Below, one piece after another: positions 26,376 to 34,572 of a stretch of DNA of 64,000 nucleotides (positions within the stretch are counted from its first letter, which is position 1; every line of letters starts with the position of its first letter). The stretch lies in the NCBI RefSeq assembly GCF_003284965.1, contig NZ_QMEW01000007.1, forward strand, positions 1 through 64,000, read 5' to 3'. Below the pieces are notes generated by a model, which worked only from the letters and a program-made list of their open reading frames with translations, had not been told where the DNA came from and searched no databases. A program made the position numbers and the translations under genes. Origin of the DNA: Mycolicibacterium sp. GF69 (GTDB taxonomy: Bacteria; Actinomycetota; Actinomycetes; Mycobacteriales; Mycobacteriaceae).

Positions 26376-27068
26376 GTGAAACCAAGCACGGTCTCGCTGG
26401 GGCAGGCGCTCGACGCGACACGGACCGGTGACCTGTGGCTGTTTCGCGGCCGCTCCGGGCCGGACCGGGCGATCCAGTCCATGACCAACGCACCGGTCAA
26501 CCACGTGGGTATGACGATCGCCGTCGAGGATCTTCCACCGCTGATCTGGCACGCCGAACTGGGCGACAAACTGACCGACATGTGGACCGGTGACAACCAT
26601 CGCGGCGTACAGCTCAACGACGCGCGTCAGGTGGTCGAGCGGTGGATCACCAACTACCACCAGCGCTGTTGGCTGCGCCAACTCACCCCGTATGCCGGCC
26701 GCGAGCAGGAGGACCGCGCGTTGAAGGTGGTCGCGCGGATGGACGGCACGCCGTTTCCGAGCACGGCACGGTTGACCGGCCGCTGGTTTCGCGGACGCTT
26801 GGCCGTAACGGACCTGACCCGCGGAATCCCGTTCGTGCACAGGCGGGTTCGAGATGTGGCACACCGCAGAAAACAGGAGAAACTTCAGGTCGGGCTCGAG
26901 ACCGCCTACTGCGCGGAGACCGTCGCGATCACCTACGAGGAGATGGGGCTGCTCACCAGCGAGAAGCACTACAACTGGTTCGATCCCGGTTCGTTTTGGA
27001 GCGGCGACTCGCTTCCGCTGGCGCCGGGTTACGAGCTCGGCGCCGAGATCGCAGTGGAGCTGTCCTGA
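26376..27068 (+). CDS. YiiX-like permuted papain-fold (NlpC/P60 superfamily) protein
   Basis: 230-residue cytosolic protein. The order of motifs, TGDLWLFRG near the N-terminus, SMTNAPVNHVGMTIA with H43, and AYCAETVAITYEEMG with C179 and E181 near the C-terminus, matches the circularly permuted papain-like fold of YiiX/YebB proteins, where the His precedes the Cys. Such proteins hydrolyse amide or ester bonds of peptides or lipids; the target here is unknown. The GTG at 26376 has a G-rich Shine-Dalgarno sequence. It is divergent from the small membrane gene. Family assignment is by motif order only. Confidence 0.7.
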   Translation: MKPSTVSLGQALDATRTGDLWLFRGRSGPDRAIQSMTNAPVNHVGMTIAVEDLPPLIWHAELGDKLTDMWTGDNHRGVQLNDARQVVERWITNYHQRCWLRQLTPYAGREQEDRALKVVARMDGTPFPSTARLTGRWFRGRLAVTDLTRGIPFVHRRVRDVAHRRKQEKLQVGLETAYCAETVAITYEEMGLLTSEKHYNWFDPGSFWSGDSLPLAPGYELGAEIAVELS

Positions 27069-27104
27069 TCGACGCCGGACGCGCTGCTGTCTAAGCTCGA
27101 TGAG

Positions 27105-27329
27105 GTGCCGCTGACTGAGCCGTGGCCCAACGCCCTGCGAGTCGCCTCGATCCTCGTCGTCGTCAAAGCGGTGCTGATCGGCGCGATCTACTGGCGTCGC
27201 GCAGAGATCATGGGCCGCCCCGTCGACGCAGGCACCGTCGCGTGGACCGTACTCGCGGGCCTCATCACGCTGGCGGTCGTGATCACCGTCGTGGCCGCCG
27301 TGGCGCGGCGCCTGCGGAACCGTCGCTAG
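27105..27329 (+). CDS. Small two-helix membrane protein
   Basis: 74-residue protein with two hydrophobic helices (VASILVVVKAVLIGAIYW and VLAGLITLAVVITVVAAVA) joined by a short polar loop and ending in a basic tail (RRLRNRR). It starts at GTG 27105, 36 bases after the preceding gene, so it may be co-transcribed with the papain-fold gene. It overlaps the convergent DUF2993 gene by four bases. No family is recognised. Confidence 0.68.
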   Translation: MPLTEPWPNALRVASILVVVKAVLIGAIYWRRAEIMGRPVDAGTVAWTVLAGLITLAVVITVVAAVARRLRNRR

Positions 27330-28363
27330 AGGCGCGCAAAGCAGGGGTTGGCGTCCTCTTTCGGAATCGACGCGTCCCGGCTGGAGAATTTCCCGACCAC
27401 CCCGGAGTCGGTCACCTCGACGCTGTCGGCGTGAATTCCGAGCGGGTAGTTGTCGTTGAGCTTCTTGGTCAGGTCGTTGAGCGCCGTCTGCACCGCGTCC
27501 GTGGGCAGCGGACCGGCGACGTCGAGCACCTCGAGGTTCAGGTCGCCATCGGTCACCACAGGCCGGGCGGTGACGCGGTTGTCACCAGCTTCGAGGATCA
27601 CCGTGCCCGCCGCGGGATCGGTGCGCACGCCGGTGATCAGATTGCCCACTGCGGGCAGGTTTGCGGCAACGGTGTCTTTGATACCTGCCGATTTCCAACT
27701 CAACGTCGCGTCAAGGGATCCGATGGTGCCCTTGGAATCCCCGGTGTCCTGCAAGCGCACGTCGGCGAGCGTCACCTCGGCTGTCATGCCGTCGGCGCTT
27801 TGCACCCGCTTGCCGTCAGTGGTGACCGAGATATTGGTGTAGTGCCCGGTGATGTGCTGCCACAGAAACGGCGGATTCACGCCGAACGAAATCTTGACGC
27901 CGTCCTCGGTCACGCATTCGGCGACCTCGGTCAGGACGCTGTCCGCGCGCTGCCGGGCATAGAGTTCGCCGGCGGCCAGGCCACCTGCCAGCAGGGCGAC
28001 CACGATGATCGCGATCAGCGCGATCGACGTCTTGTTGAAACCGCGCGAGCGACGTGGCTTTTCATCGTCGCCGGAATGCGGCGGCGCGGTCGGCGGTCGC
28101 TCGATCTGCTCGGTGGGCTGCACATCGGCGGGTGACGGTGGCCGCGGGAAACGTTGCGTCGGACCCGCGCTCGCCGGGGGCGGCGGTGCTCCCAACCGGT
28201 CGGTGGGCGGCTCGGACGGTGGCGGCGGTTGATTCGGTGGTGGCGGCTGCCTGGCCGGGCCCGGCCGCGTCGGCGACGGCCGGCGCTGTCCGGGGTTGGG
28301 TGGTGGGGGTGGGGCGCCCCGACCCCGCCAGTCGGGCGATCCGGGGCGTTGCGGCGGCGTCAC
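27326..28363 (-). CDS. LmeA-like DUF2993 membrane-anchored protein
   Basis: 345-residue protein in three parts: a proline-rich cytosolic arm (1-100), one membrane helix (TSIALIAIIVVALLAGGLAAG, about 112-132), and a DUF2993 periplasmic domain (GVNPPFLWQHITGHYTNISVTTDGKRV; EVLDVAGPLPTDAVQTALNDLTKKL). DUF2993 includes LmeA, a mycobacterial protein needed for lipomannan maturation that binds phosphoinositides. This one differs by its long Pro-rich arm. It starts at GTG 28363. Function beyond the family is inferred. Confidence 0.85.
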   Translation of the reverse strand: MTPPQRPGSPDWRGRGAPPPPPNPGQRRPSPTRPGPARQPPPPNQPPPPSEPPTDRLGAPPPPASAGPTQRFPRPPSPADVQPTEQIERPPTAPPHSGDDEKPRRSRGFNKTSIALIAIIVVALLAGGLAAGELYARQRADSVLTEVAECVTEDGVKISFGVNPPFLWQHITGHYTNISVTTDGKRVQSADGMTAEVTLADVRLQDTGDSKGTIGSLDATLSWKSAGIKDTVAANLPAVGNLITGVRTDPAAGTVILEAGDNRVTARPVVTDGDLNLEVLDVAGPLPTDAVQTALNDLTKKLNDNYPLGIHADSVEVTDSGVVGKFSSRDASIPKEDANPCFARL

Positions 28364-28441
28364 TTGCGCGATTCTGCCTTATTCGCGGCGCCGCAGACGC
28401 GACCGAGCGATCGGTGCGCACCGCTTGGTCGCTCGGCTTGG

Positions 28442-28936
28442 TCACTCGGCGCGAAAGACGGTCTGATGCCGGGCGAGGTACGCAGCGAGGTTCATCAGCG
28501 AGGAGTTCATCCCGTCGACGTGGTCGGCCGCTGAGATCCCCGGCGGCACCCCGTCGGCGCGGATGTCCACACGAGTGCCGCCGTCCACCCTCGTCACTGA
28601 CCAGGTCATCGTCATCGATCCGCCGAAAGACGGCTCGCCCGAGTTGAATTCGCTGATCTGCACGACGCGCTCATCGGGGACGATCTCGACGAAGCGCCCC
28701 TCGACGACGTCCGAATCGGCGTCGGTCTTGCCACCGCCCGCCGGCGGATCGACGTACGTCAAGACCATTCGGTACGAGCCACCCGGTCGGGCGTCGAAGT
28801 GGTCGAATCGACCGCGCATCCCCGCCGGGGGCAGCCACTCGACGAGCGCCGCCGGGTCGACAAGCGCCTCGAAGACGCGACTCAACGGCGCCTTGACGAT
28901 CTGCGATGCGCTATCCACCCGGGCCATGGCACACAT
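28442..28936 (-). CDS. SRPBCC (AHSA1-like) domain protein
   Basis: 164-residue single-domain protein of the START/AHSA1 type: SQIVKAPLSRVFEALVDPAALVEWLPP, FDARPGGSYRMVLTY, GRFVEIVPDERVVQISEF and DGMNSSLMNLAAYLAR are characteristic. These proteins bind hydrophobic ligands or act as stress co-chaperones; the ligand is unknown. M4 (28927) is an equally good start. Confidence 0.85.
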   Translation of the reverse strand: MCAMARVDSASQIVKAPLSRVFEALVDPAALVEWLPPAGMRGRFDHFDARPGGSYRMVLTYVDPPAGGGKTDADSDVVEGRFVEIVPDERVVQISEFNSGEPSFGGSMTMTWSVTRVDGGTRVDIRADGVPPGISAADHVDGMNSSLMNLAAYLARHQTVFRAE

Positions 28937-29045
28937 TGAACCGGATTGCGGCCGGCAGAAACTTGGGACCGGTAGCGGTCGCGCCGCCGTCTACTCGTTG
29001 CACCGGCGTCGCCGACGCGGCGGGGCCTTCACAAAAGGAACATCC

Positions 29046-29315
29046 ATGAAACGCAACCTGAGCCAGATGGTGGTGGGGGCTCTCCTGTCCGGCGGCGCCG
29101 CGCTGTGCCTGGGGCTGAGCGCCGGCACCGCGAACGCGACCCCGACGCCGCATCCCGCGCTGACCTTCGAACACTCGGATGTCGCTGCGCCCGGCGACGG
29201 CTCGGTGCGCACCACCGGCCCGCAATCCCGCCTGTGCGACGGGTCGGTACGCGTGGGCGCTCCGAGCGCCCCCGTGTGCGATGGGTCCGTGCGGGTGGCC
29301 ATTCCCACGCCCTGA
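29046..29315 (+). CDS. Small secreted protein with DGSVR repeats
   Basis: 89-residue precursor. The start ATG 29046 has AAAGGA just upstream. A clear signal peptide (MKRNLSQMVVGALLSGGAAL... with cleavage after ANA, about residue 31) precedes a 58-residue mature peptide carrying three copies of the pentapeptide DGSVR: GDGSVRTT, CDGSVRVG and CDGSVRVA. The last two copies are preceded by cysteine, so one disulfide is possible. No family is recognised. The flanking genes are unrelated. The frame is open upstream, but only this start gives a signal sequence. Confidence 0.75.
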   Translation: MKRNLSQMVVGALLSGGAALCLGLSAGTANATPTPHPALTFEHSDVAAPGDGSVRTTGPQSRLCDGSVRVGAPSAPVCDGSVRVAIPTP

Positions 29316-29320
29316 GCCGG

Positions 29321-29896
29321 TCAGCCCTCGGGCGGCGGCACGGGTTGCGGCGGCGGCAGCGCGCGCCGGGCCTGCCAGGTCAGGCCCGGCACAGTGTTCG
29401 CCAGATCCGGCCTACTTCTGGCGAACACCCGCAGAGCGCGGTAGAACGACCAAACCTGGCGGGGTGTCGGCACTTTCGGCACCCACGCCAGTTCCCAGTG
29501 GATACCGTTGACCGGGTCGTCGAAGAACACCGCGTAGTAGCCGGGCCAATATTGCGGATACTCCTTGGGCGCGTCGGTGATCGGGATATCTCGCGCGACC
29601 AGGAAGTCGCGATGGAAACGGTCGACTTCTCTTCTGCTTCGCGCCCACAGCGCGACGTGGTTGATCCCGACGGCCTGGTCTGCGTGCGTCAGCTTCGTGC
29701 CGGTGCGCGCCGGCTGGATGCCGATGTAGCTGTGCGGGTTGACGTGGCGCGTCATGTAGTAGATCGACTGGTACTCCATGTCCATCGACGAAAAGCTGCT
29801 GTACCCGAGCCAGCCGAACAACGCGTCGTAGAACGCGATGGATTCGTCATAGTCCAGTACGGCGAACTCCACGTGACTGACCCCGCGCCAGCGCAT
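29321..29896 (-). CDS. VOC-family (glyoxalase/dioxygenase-like) protein
   Basis: 191-residue VOC-fold protein. Likely metal ligands H8 (GVSHVEFAVLD), H80 (VGINHVALWA) and E135 (IHWELAW) are in the usual places of a glyoxalase I or extradiol-dioxygenase-like active site. The C-terminal 50 residues (SFYRALRVFARSRPDLANTV...) are an extension ending in a proline-rich tail. It is convergent with the secreted repeat protein, 5 bases apart. The substrate is unknown. Confidence 0.82.
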   Translation of the reverse strand: MRWRGVSHVEFAVLDYDESIAFYDALFGWLGYSSFSSMDMEYQSIYYMTRHVNPHSYIGIQPARTGTKLTHADQAVGINHVALWARSRREVDRFHRDFLVARDIPITDAPKEYPQYWPGYYAVFFDDPVNGIHWELAWVPKVPTPRQVWSFYRALRVFARSRPDLANTVPGLTWQARRALPPPQPVPPPEG

Positions 29897-29957
29897 CGAG
29901 CCTCCCGGCAGATTGATTACTACAAAGTGTAGTAACCAAATCTCCTGTTCGGAACCC

Positions 29958-30323
29958 CTACTTGCGGCGCTTGGACGCTTGCCTGTCGCGGTTGACCTTG
30001 ACCGCCTCGTGTATCAGCGTCTTGAACGCACCGGGGTCCAACTCGTCGTCCTCGCGCAGGTCGATGGAACGTCCGACAGGTGCCTGCAGGCTCGCGTTGA
30101 ACAGGTTGTCCGGATCGCTGATGGAGGAGCCCTTGGCGAAATTCACCTTCACCTTGCCCTTGTACATCTCCAGCGTGCAGATCAGGCCGTCCAACGAGAA
30201 CGCGGGTACACCATCGGGATTCGATGGCTTGCGCCACTTGACCTCCTCGACGACGTCGGGTTCGGCTTGTTTGATCAGTGACCGGACCTCCTCGACCCGG
30301 TCGATGCGCCAGTCGTCAGCCAT
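29958..30323 (-). CDS. DUF1801 family protein
   Basis: 121-residue protein of the DUF1801/YdhG-like type: IDRVEEVRSLIKQAEPDVVEEVKWRKPSNPDGVPAFSLDGLICTLEMYKGKVKVNFAKG is the family core, and the C-terminus is basic (NRDRQASKRRK). The fold is known from structural genomics as a small alpha/beta protein with no established reaction. It probably has its own transcript. Confidence 0.85.
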   Translation of the reverse strand: MADDWRIDRVEEVRSLIKQAEPDVVEEVKWRKPSNPDGVPAFSLDGLICTLEMYKGKVKVNFAKGSSISDPDNLFNASLQAPVGRSIDLREDDELDPGAFKTLIHEAVKVNRDRQASKRRK

Positions 30324-30443
30324 ACCCTGAATGTACGGACTGAGACTTGCGAGTTCTACCGCCGTGGTGACGACCTCATCAGGCGCGGACCCCTATTGGA
30401 CTCCCGGCACAGCGACAGAACTCGTGCGATCGGCGAAACTCAC

Positions 30444-30474
30444 TGACGGTCGTCATTGACGGTCGTCAGTCAAT
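30444..30474. promoter_or_regulatory. Tandem palindromic operator upstream of TetR-diiron operon
   Basis: TGACGGTCGTCA occurs twice, at 30444-30455 and 30457-30468, one base apart. Each copy is a palindrome TGACG-2-CGTCA. The second lies inside a longer inverted repeat ATTGAC-8-GTCAAT (30455-30474). The block ends 10-19 bases before the TetR start codons. Position and symmetry are those of an autoregulatory TetR operator with two adjacent sites. Confidence 0.65.
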
Positions 30475-30492
30475 GGCTGTACGGTGCCCGGT

Positions 30493-31122
30493 ATGCCGTC
30501 AGTGCGCACCGCCCCGCAGGCAAGTCCGTCTGCGGGCGGCGTCCGGGACGCCCGACGGCGCGAAACGCGGGCACGTCTGTTCGATTCCGCGCTGGCCGAA
30601 ATAGGGCGTTCAGGTGTGGCGGCTGCCGACGTCACGGCGATCGCAAACGCCGCCGGGGTTGTGCGCGGGACGTTCTACTTCCACTTCCCGACCAAGGAAC
30701 ACGTCCTGGTCGAATTGGAACGAAACGAAGAGGCCAAGATCGTCGCAGAACTCCGCGATGCTCTGGCTTACGACGGGGACTTGGTTTCGGTGCTTCTGCT
30801 GTTGGTGCATCATGTGCTCGCCGCCGAACGTCGCTTGGGCCCTGTCGTCTTCCGCGACATGTTGGGTTTGCATTTCTCGTCGACGCGGCCCGTCGAAGAG
30901 GAAGTGGCGAAGCATCCGTTGGCAGAGTTCCTGCGCGAGGTGATCACCCAGGCGCAGCATTCGGGACGCGTTCCTTCGGACGCGGACGCGGGTGAACTCG
31001 GTGTGTTCTTCTTAACCGGACTTTTTGCCCTTCTTGCCACTGGCGTGCAGGACTCCGCGACTGCGGATGCCGTGCTTGGTCGTTACGTGACGACAATTGT
31101 CAAAGGGATGGAGACACGATGA
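30493..31122 (+). CDS. TetR-family transcriptional regulator
   Basis: About 209 residues. HTH region RRRETRARLFDSALAEIGRSGVAAADVTAIANAAGVVRGTFYFHFPTKEHVLVELE is a good TetR N-terminus. The ligand domain has HHVLAAERRLGPVVFRDMLGLHF and GELGVFFLTGLFALLATGV. The start is ATG 30493, or GTG 30484 three codons upstream. Directly upstream are two tandem copies of TGACGGTCGTCA. Its stop overlaps the start of the diiron-like gene (ATGA at 31119-31122), so the pair is translationally coupled and the partner is the likely regulated enzyme. Confidence 0.87.
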   Translation: MPSVRTAPQASPSAGGVRDARRRETRARLFDSALAEIGRSGVAAADVTAIANAAGVVRGTFYFHFPTKEHVLVELERNEEAKIVAELRDALAYDGDLVSVLLLLVHHVLAAERRLGPVVFRDMLGLHFSSTRPVEEEVAKHPLAEFLREVITQAQHSGRVPSDADAGELGVFFLTGLFALLATGVQDSATADAVLGRYVTTIVKGMETR

Positions 31123-31943
31123 ATACCACAGGTATTGACGGTTACCGAGACTTCCTACGCAGACGTGACGGAGAAGCCGACCTGCTCAATAGGCGCTTGG
31201 AGAATCGTGAGGAGTTCTTCACTCATCTCGAAAGCAATCCGGTCCGTTCACGCCATCCTGCCGAGCGCGCAACATTTCTGCGAAACCTGCGCCGCCGGAG
31301 ACCTGAGCCAGGCGTGGATCGCAAGATGCTCTTTCTGTTGGCCACTGCCAAGCTGAACCAAGCCGAGCGATTCGGTGTCGGACTCGGCGAAACGTACGGC
31401 ATGAACAGCGACGAGAATCTGCCGCCCGAACGGGTGTACCTCGAACTCGAAGAGCATTACCACACCAGGCTTCTCGCATACATTCTGGATGTCTTCGACC
31501 TGACATTCCAAGTGGTGCCCCCACCGTTCGTCATGCGGCAGATCGTCAAGGCTGGCGTCTTCCTCCCCGAGCGACTTGGCATCTTGTTCGTCGGCGCGGC
31601 GGAGATGGCCGGGTGCGTGATGTTCGATGAATTGCGCCGCGTCGGGATCGAACTATTTACCGACGAACCCGAAGTCTGCGAACGTGTCGAGCGCCTCTAC
31701 AGCGAAATCCTCACTGACGAAATCGGCCACGTCGGCTATTGCGCCTCGCGATGCACTTCTGCTGAACGAGCGATCATGCGTCGGATCTATCCTCTGATCG
31801 GGCGCGTATTTGCGCACCAAACCGCCGAAATCAGTCTTCTCATCGACCCCGTGAAGCTCCGGGCGCGCCTCGACCGTCCGTTCGATGTCGATGACCTCAC
31901 CGCCGGACTCGACAACGAGACATACCTCGTCACCCATCCGTGA
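31119..31943 (+). CDS. Uncharacterised ferritin-like diiron protein
   Basis: 274-residue protein of no family I can name. Predicted helices carry the classic diiron spacing: E83 (NQAERFG), E112-x-x-H115 (EEHYHTRLL), E162 (GAAEMAG) and E201-x-x-H204 (TDEIGHVGY), that is, one Glu plus ExxH twice. This is the ligand set of ferritin-like oxygenases and N-oxygenases. Helix positions (about 70-92, 104-122, 150-172, 185-210) fit a four-helix bundle, with a basic N-terminal 60 residues and a C-terminal extension to 274. No signal peptide. It is translationally coupled to the TetR gene. Its base composition looks lower in GC than the neighbours. An oxidation or hydroxylation role is inferred; the substrate is unknown. 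Confidence 0.8.
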   Translation: MNTTGIDGYRDFLRRRDGEADLLNRRLENREEFFTHLESNPVRSRHPAERATFLRNLRRRRPEPGVDRKMLFLLATAKLNQAERFGVGLGETYGMNSDENLPPERVYLELEEHYHTRLLAYILDVFDLTFQVVPPPFVMRQIVKAGVFLPERLGILFVGAAEMAGCVMFDELRRVGIELFTDEPEVCERVERLYSEILTDEIGHVGYCASRCTSAERAIMRRIYPLIGRVFAHQTAEISLLIDPVKLRARLDRPFDVDDLTAGLDNETYLVTHP

Positions 31944-32028
31944 CGTGATCTTGGATCCATCGACTCTGCTTCTATGGCGCAAAAGTGCGCGCGTCTCGCG
32001 CCATCAACGCAAAGTCAACGCGTGACTC

Positions 32029-32056
32029 CTACACGTTGAAGCGGAATTCGACCGCG
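32029..32056 (-). repeat. Degenerate copy of the ychF 3' end (copy A)
   Basis: On the minus strand this segment encodes CDAVEFRFNV followed by a stop, against GDVVEFRFNV and a stop at the real end of ychF. On the plus strand 25 of 28 bases from 32034 match those at the ychF end, in the same orientation. Together with copy B it suggests duplication or an integration event targeting the ychF 3' end. Confidence 0.5.
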
Positions 32057-32112
32057 TCGCACTCGGCGCTCTCCCGCCGGTCCAGCGGGCCAGCCTGGGG
32101 TTGTACTCGGTC

Positions 32113-32358
32113 TTAACGACGCCAACGGTGGTCCAACTCGCGCTGACTCAGGGAGCCGTCCTGCTTAATCTGCGGGCCGTAGATGCGGGTCTCCACCACA
32201 CCTTTCGCGTCGAACTCCACGTCGATGTGGGTGGGCCGAAACCATGTCTGTTGCGCCACACCGTTGACGCCGCAGGCCATGTCGGGCAGCTGACCTTCGG
32301 CCAGCTCGACGCGATGCACCGAGATGCCAGCCGACGACCGAATCTTCTTCTCGCTCAC
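32113..32358 (-). CDS. Hypothetical 81-residue protein, possibly truncated
   Basis: Frame MSEKKIRSSAGISVHRVELA... with plausible codon use and a mixed alpha/beta composition (TWFRPTHIDVEFDAKGVVETRIYGPQI). The stop TAA at 32115-32113 is followed in the same frame by 27 more codons that end in the ychF-like tail VEFRFNV, so the stop could be a nonsense mutation in a once longer gene. No family is recognised; it may be non-functional. Confidence 0.4.
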   Translation of the reverse strand: MSEKKIRSSAGISVHRVELAEGQLPDMACGVNGVAQQTWFRPTHIDVEFDAKGVVETRIYGPQIKQDGSLSQRELDHRWRR

Positions 32359-32472
32359 TTGTCCTCTTCGGTGAATATGAAAGCGCCGACGGTGGGTACC
32401 GCATGTAACTCGGCGAACCTCGACGTCCGCTGACCTGCTGCTTGTCAGCAGCGGCCCTTCCGCCAGACGTTA

Positions 32473-32498
32473 TTAGAAACCGAATTCGACCACGTCGC
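32473..32498 (-). repeat. Degenerate copy of the ychF 3' end (copy B)
   Basis: On the minus strand it encodes KRDVVEFGF and a stop, resembling GDVVEFRFNV at the end of ychF. It shares the GAATTCGACC core with copy A. It is weaker than copy A. Confidence 0.35.
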
Positions 32499-32510
32499 GT
32501 TTGTCGCGGG

Positions 32511-32747
32511 CTAGCTACCAGATGGAGGTTGTGGACCATCGGCTCGGCCGCTTCCGGGCTGGTATCTACGTATGAGTCCGAAGACAAGGAGCGCGACCGC
32601 AGCAGCGCCGCTGACCAACATCAGATTCTTGTCTTCTTTCTCCGCAGCACAATGCTGCTCAGTGTAGTAGCTGCTCGGGTCACATCTGCTTGGCTCGCCG
32701 TGACGGTCGTTGTTCCACACTCCGCGCGGCAAGCACCAGGGCAACAT
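32511..32747 (-). CDS. Possible small membrane peptide
   Basis: 78-codon frame whose second half contains one hydrophobic helix (NLMLVSGAAAVALLVFGLIRRY) and a polar tail (QPGSGRADGPQPPSGS). The first half is cysteine/tryptophan-rich and unlikely to be coding, so a real product would start near the internal ATG before LVSGAAAV, giving about 35 residues. Low confidence. Confidence 0.3.
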   Translation of the reverse strand: MLPWCLPRGVWNNDRHGEPSRCDPSSYYTEQHCAAEKEDKNLMLVSGAAAVALLVFGLIRRYQPGSGRADGPQPPSGS

Positions 32748-32796
32748 TGCCCTTCGATCCTGAGTTCACAACGCGAACCTATCTCTTCATTACTTG

Positions 32797-33372
32797 TTAG
32801 CCGCCTTTGCCGCCCGTTGTTTGTCCGTGGCGAAACTCCACCACAGATCGTTCGAACGTCAGAACCGGAACCCTCGCGCCTGAAGGTGTCTGTTGCTCGG
32901 TCGGCATGCCCGTCTGCTCGTATCCAGCACGCTCGAGTACGCGCTGCGATGCCATGTTCTGCGGGGAGGTCCGCGCCGTCAATAACTCAAGACCCATTGC
33001 CGCAACGATCTGGTTGGCGGCTACCAGAGCTTTCGCCGCCACTCCACGCCCGCGGGATTCCGCCGTCAGCCAGAACCCGACCTCAGCGCGATCGCCGCTG
33101 AAATCGAACAGAACAAGGCTGCCCAGAAACGCGTCCGAGTCTGCGTCAGCGATGGCCAGCACCGCCAGCGTTCCATCCGCCAAGCCCTGAGCGATCACTC
33201 CGTCGATCTGATCGCGCACAATCTCCGGGGTGTAACGAGTCAGTGGCAGATGACCATACTTCTGCACCGCCGGATCGGTCGTTCCCGACGCGAAGGCTTC
33301 GGCGTCACAAGCGCGAAGCTCTCGCACCACGATGTCGTCGACCCTGCACGGAAGGTGTGCGGAAAAGGTCAT
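32797..33372 (-). CDS. GNAT-family N-acetyltransferase (RimJ/RimL-like)
   Basis: 191-residue acetyltransferase. The acetyl-CoA binding segment is FWLTAESRGRGVAAKALVAANQIV (motif A with R/Q-x-x-G-x-G/A as RGRGVA). The remaining RimJ/L features are present: VRELRACDAEAFASGTTDP, GSLVLFDFSGDRAEVGFWL and SPQNMASQRVLERAGYEQTG. It transfers acetyl from acetyl-CoA to a protein N-terminus or small amine; the target is unknown. It lies 12 bases before the ychF stop on the same strand, so transcription from ychF may read into it. Confidence 0.87.
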   Translation of the reverse strand: MTFSAHLPCRVDDIVVRELRACDAEAFASGTTDPAVQKYGHLPLTRYTPEIVRDQIDGVIAQGLADGTLAVLAIADADSDAFLGSLVLFDFSGDRAEVGFWLTAESRGRGVAAKALVAANQIVAAMGLELLTARTSPQNMASQRVLERAGYEQTGMPTEQQTPSGARVPVLTFERSVVEFRHGQTTGGKGG

Positions 33373-33384
33373 TTCTTCCCGCTA

Positions 33385-34488
<1,104 letters not shown>

Positions 34489-34572
34489 AGGGACCAGAGT
34501 CTAGGAGACTGTGACGCGCGCGCCAGAACCACGCTGACAGCCGCACGTAACGAAAGCCGGTACGGTCTACGT

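Larger units (their letters stand above)
31944..32796. other. Degenerate, apparently low-coding region beside ychF
   Basis: 850 bases with no convincing full-length gene. It holds an 81-codon frame (32113-32358, minus), a possible small membrane peptide (32511-32747, minus) and two degenerate copies of the ychF 3' end (32029-32056 and 32473-32498). Base composition looks lower in GC than in adjacent genes. It reads as the decayed part of an accessory islet. Confidence 0.5.
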
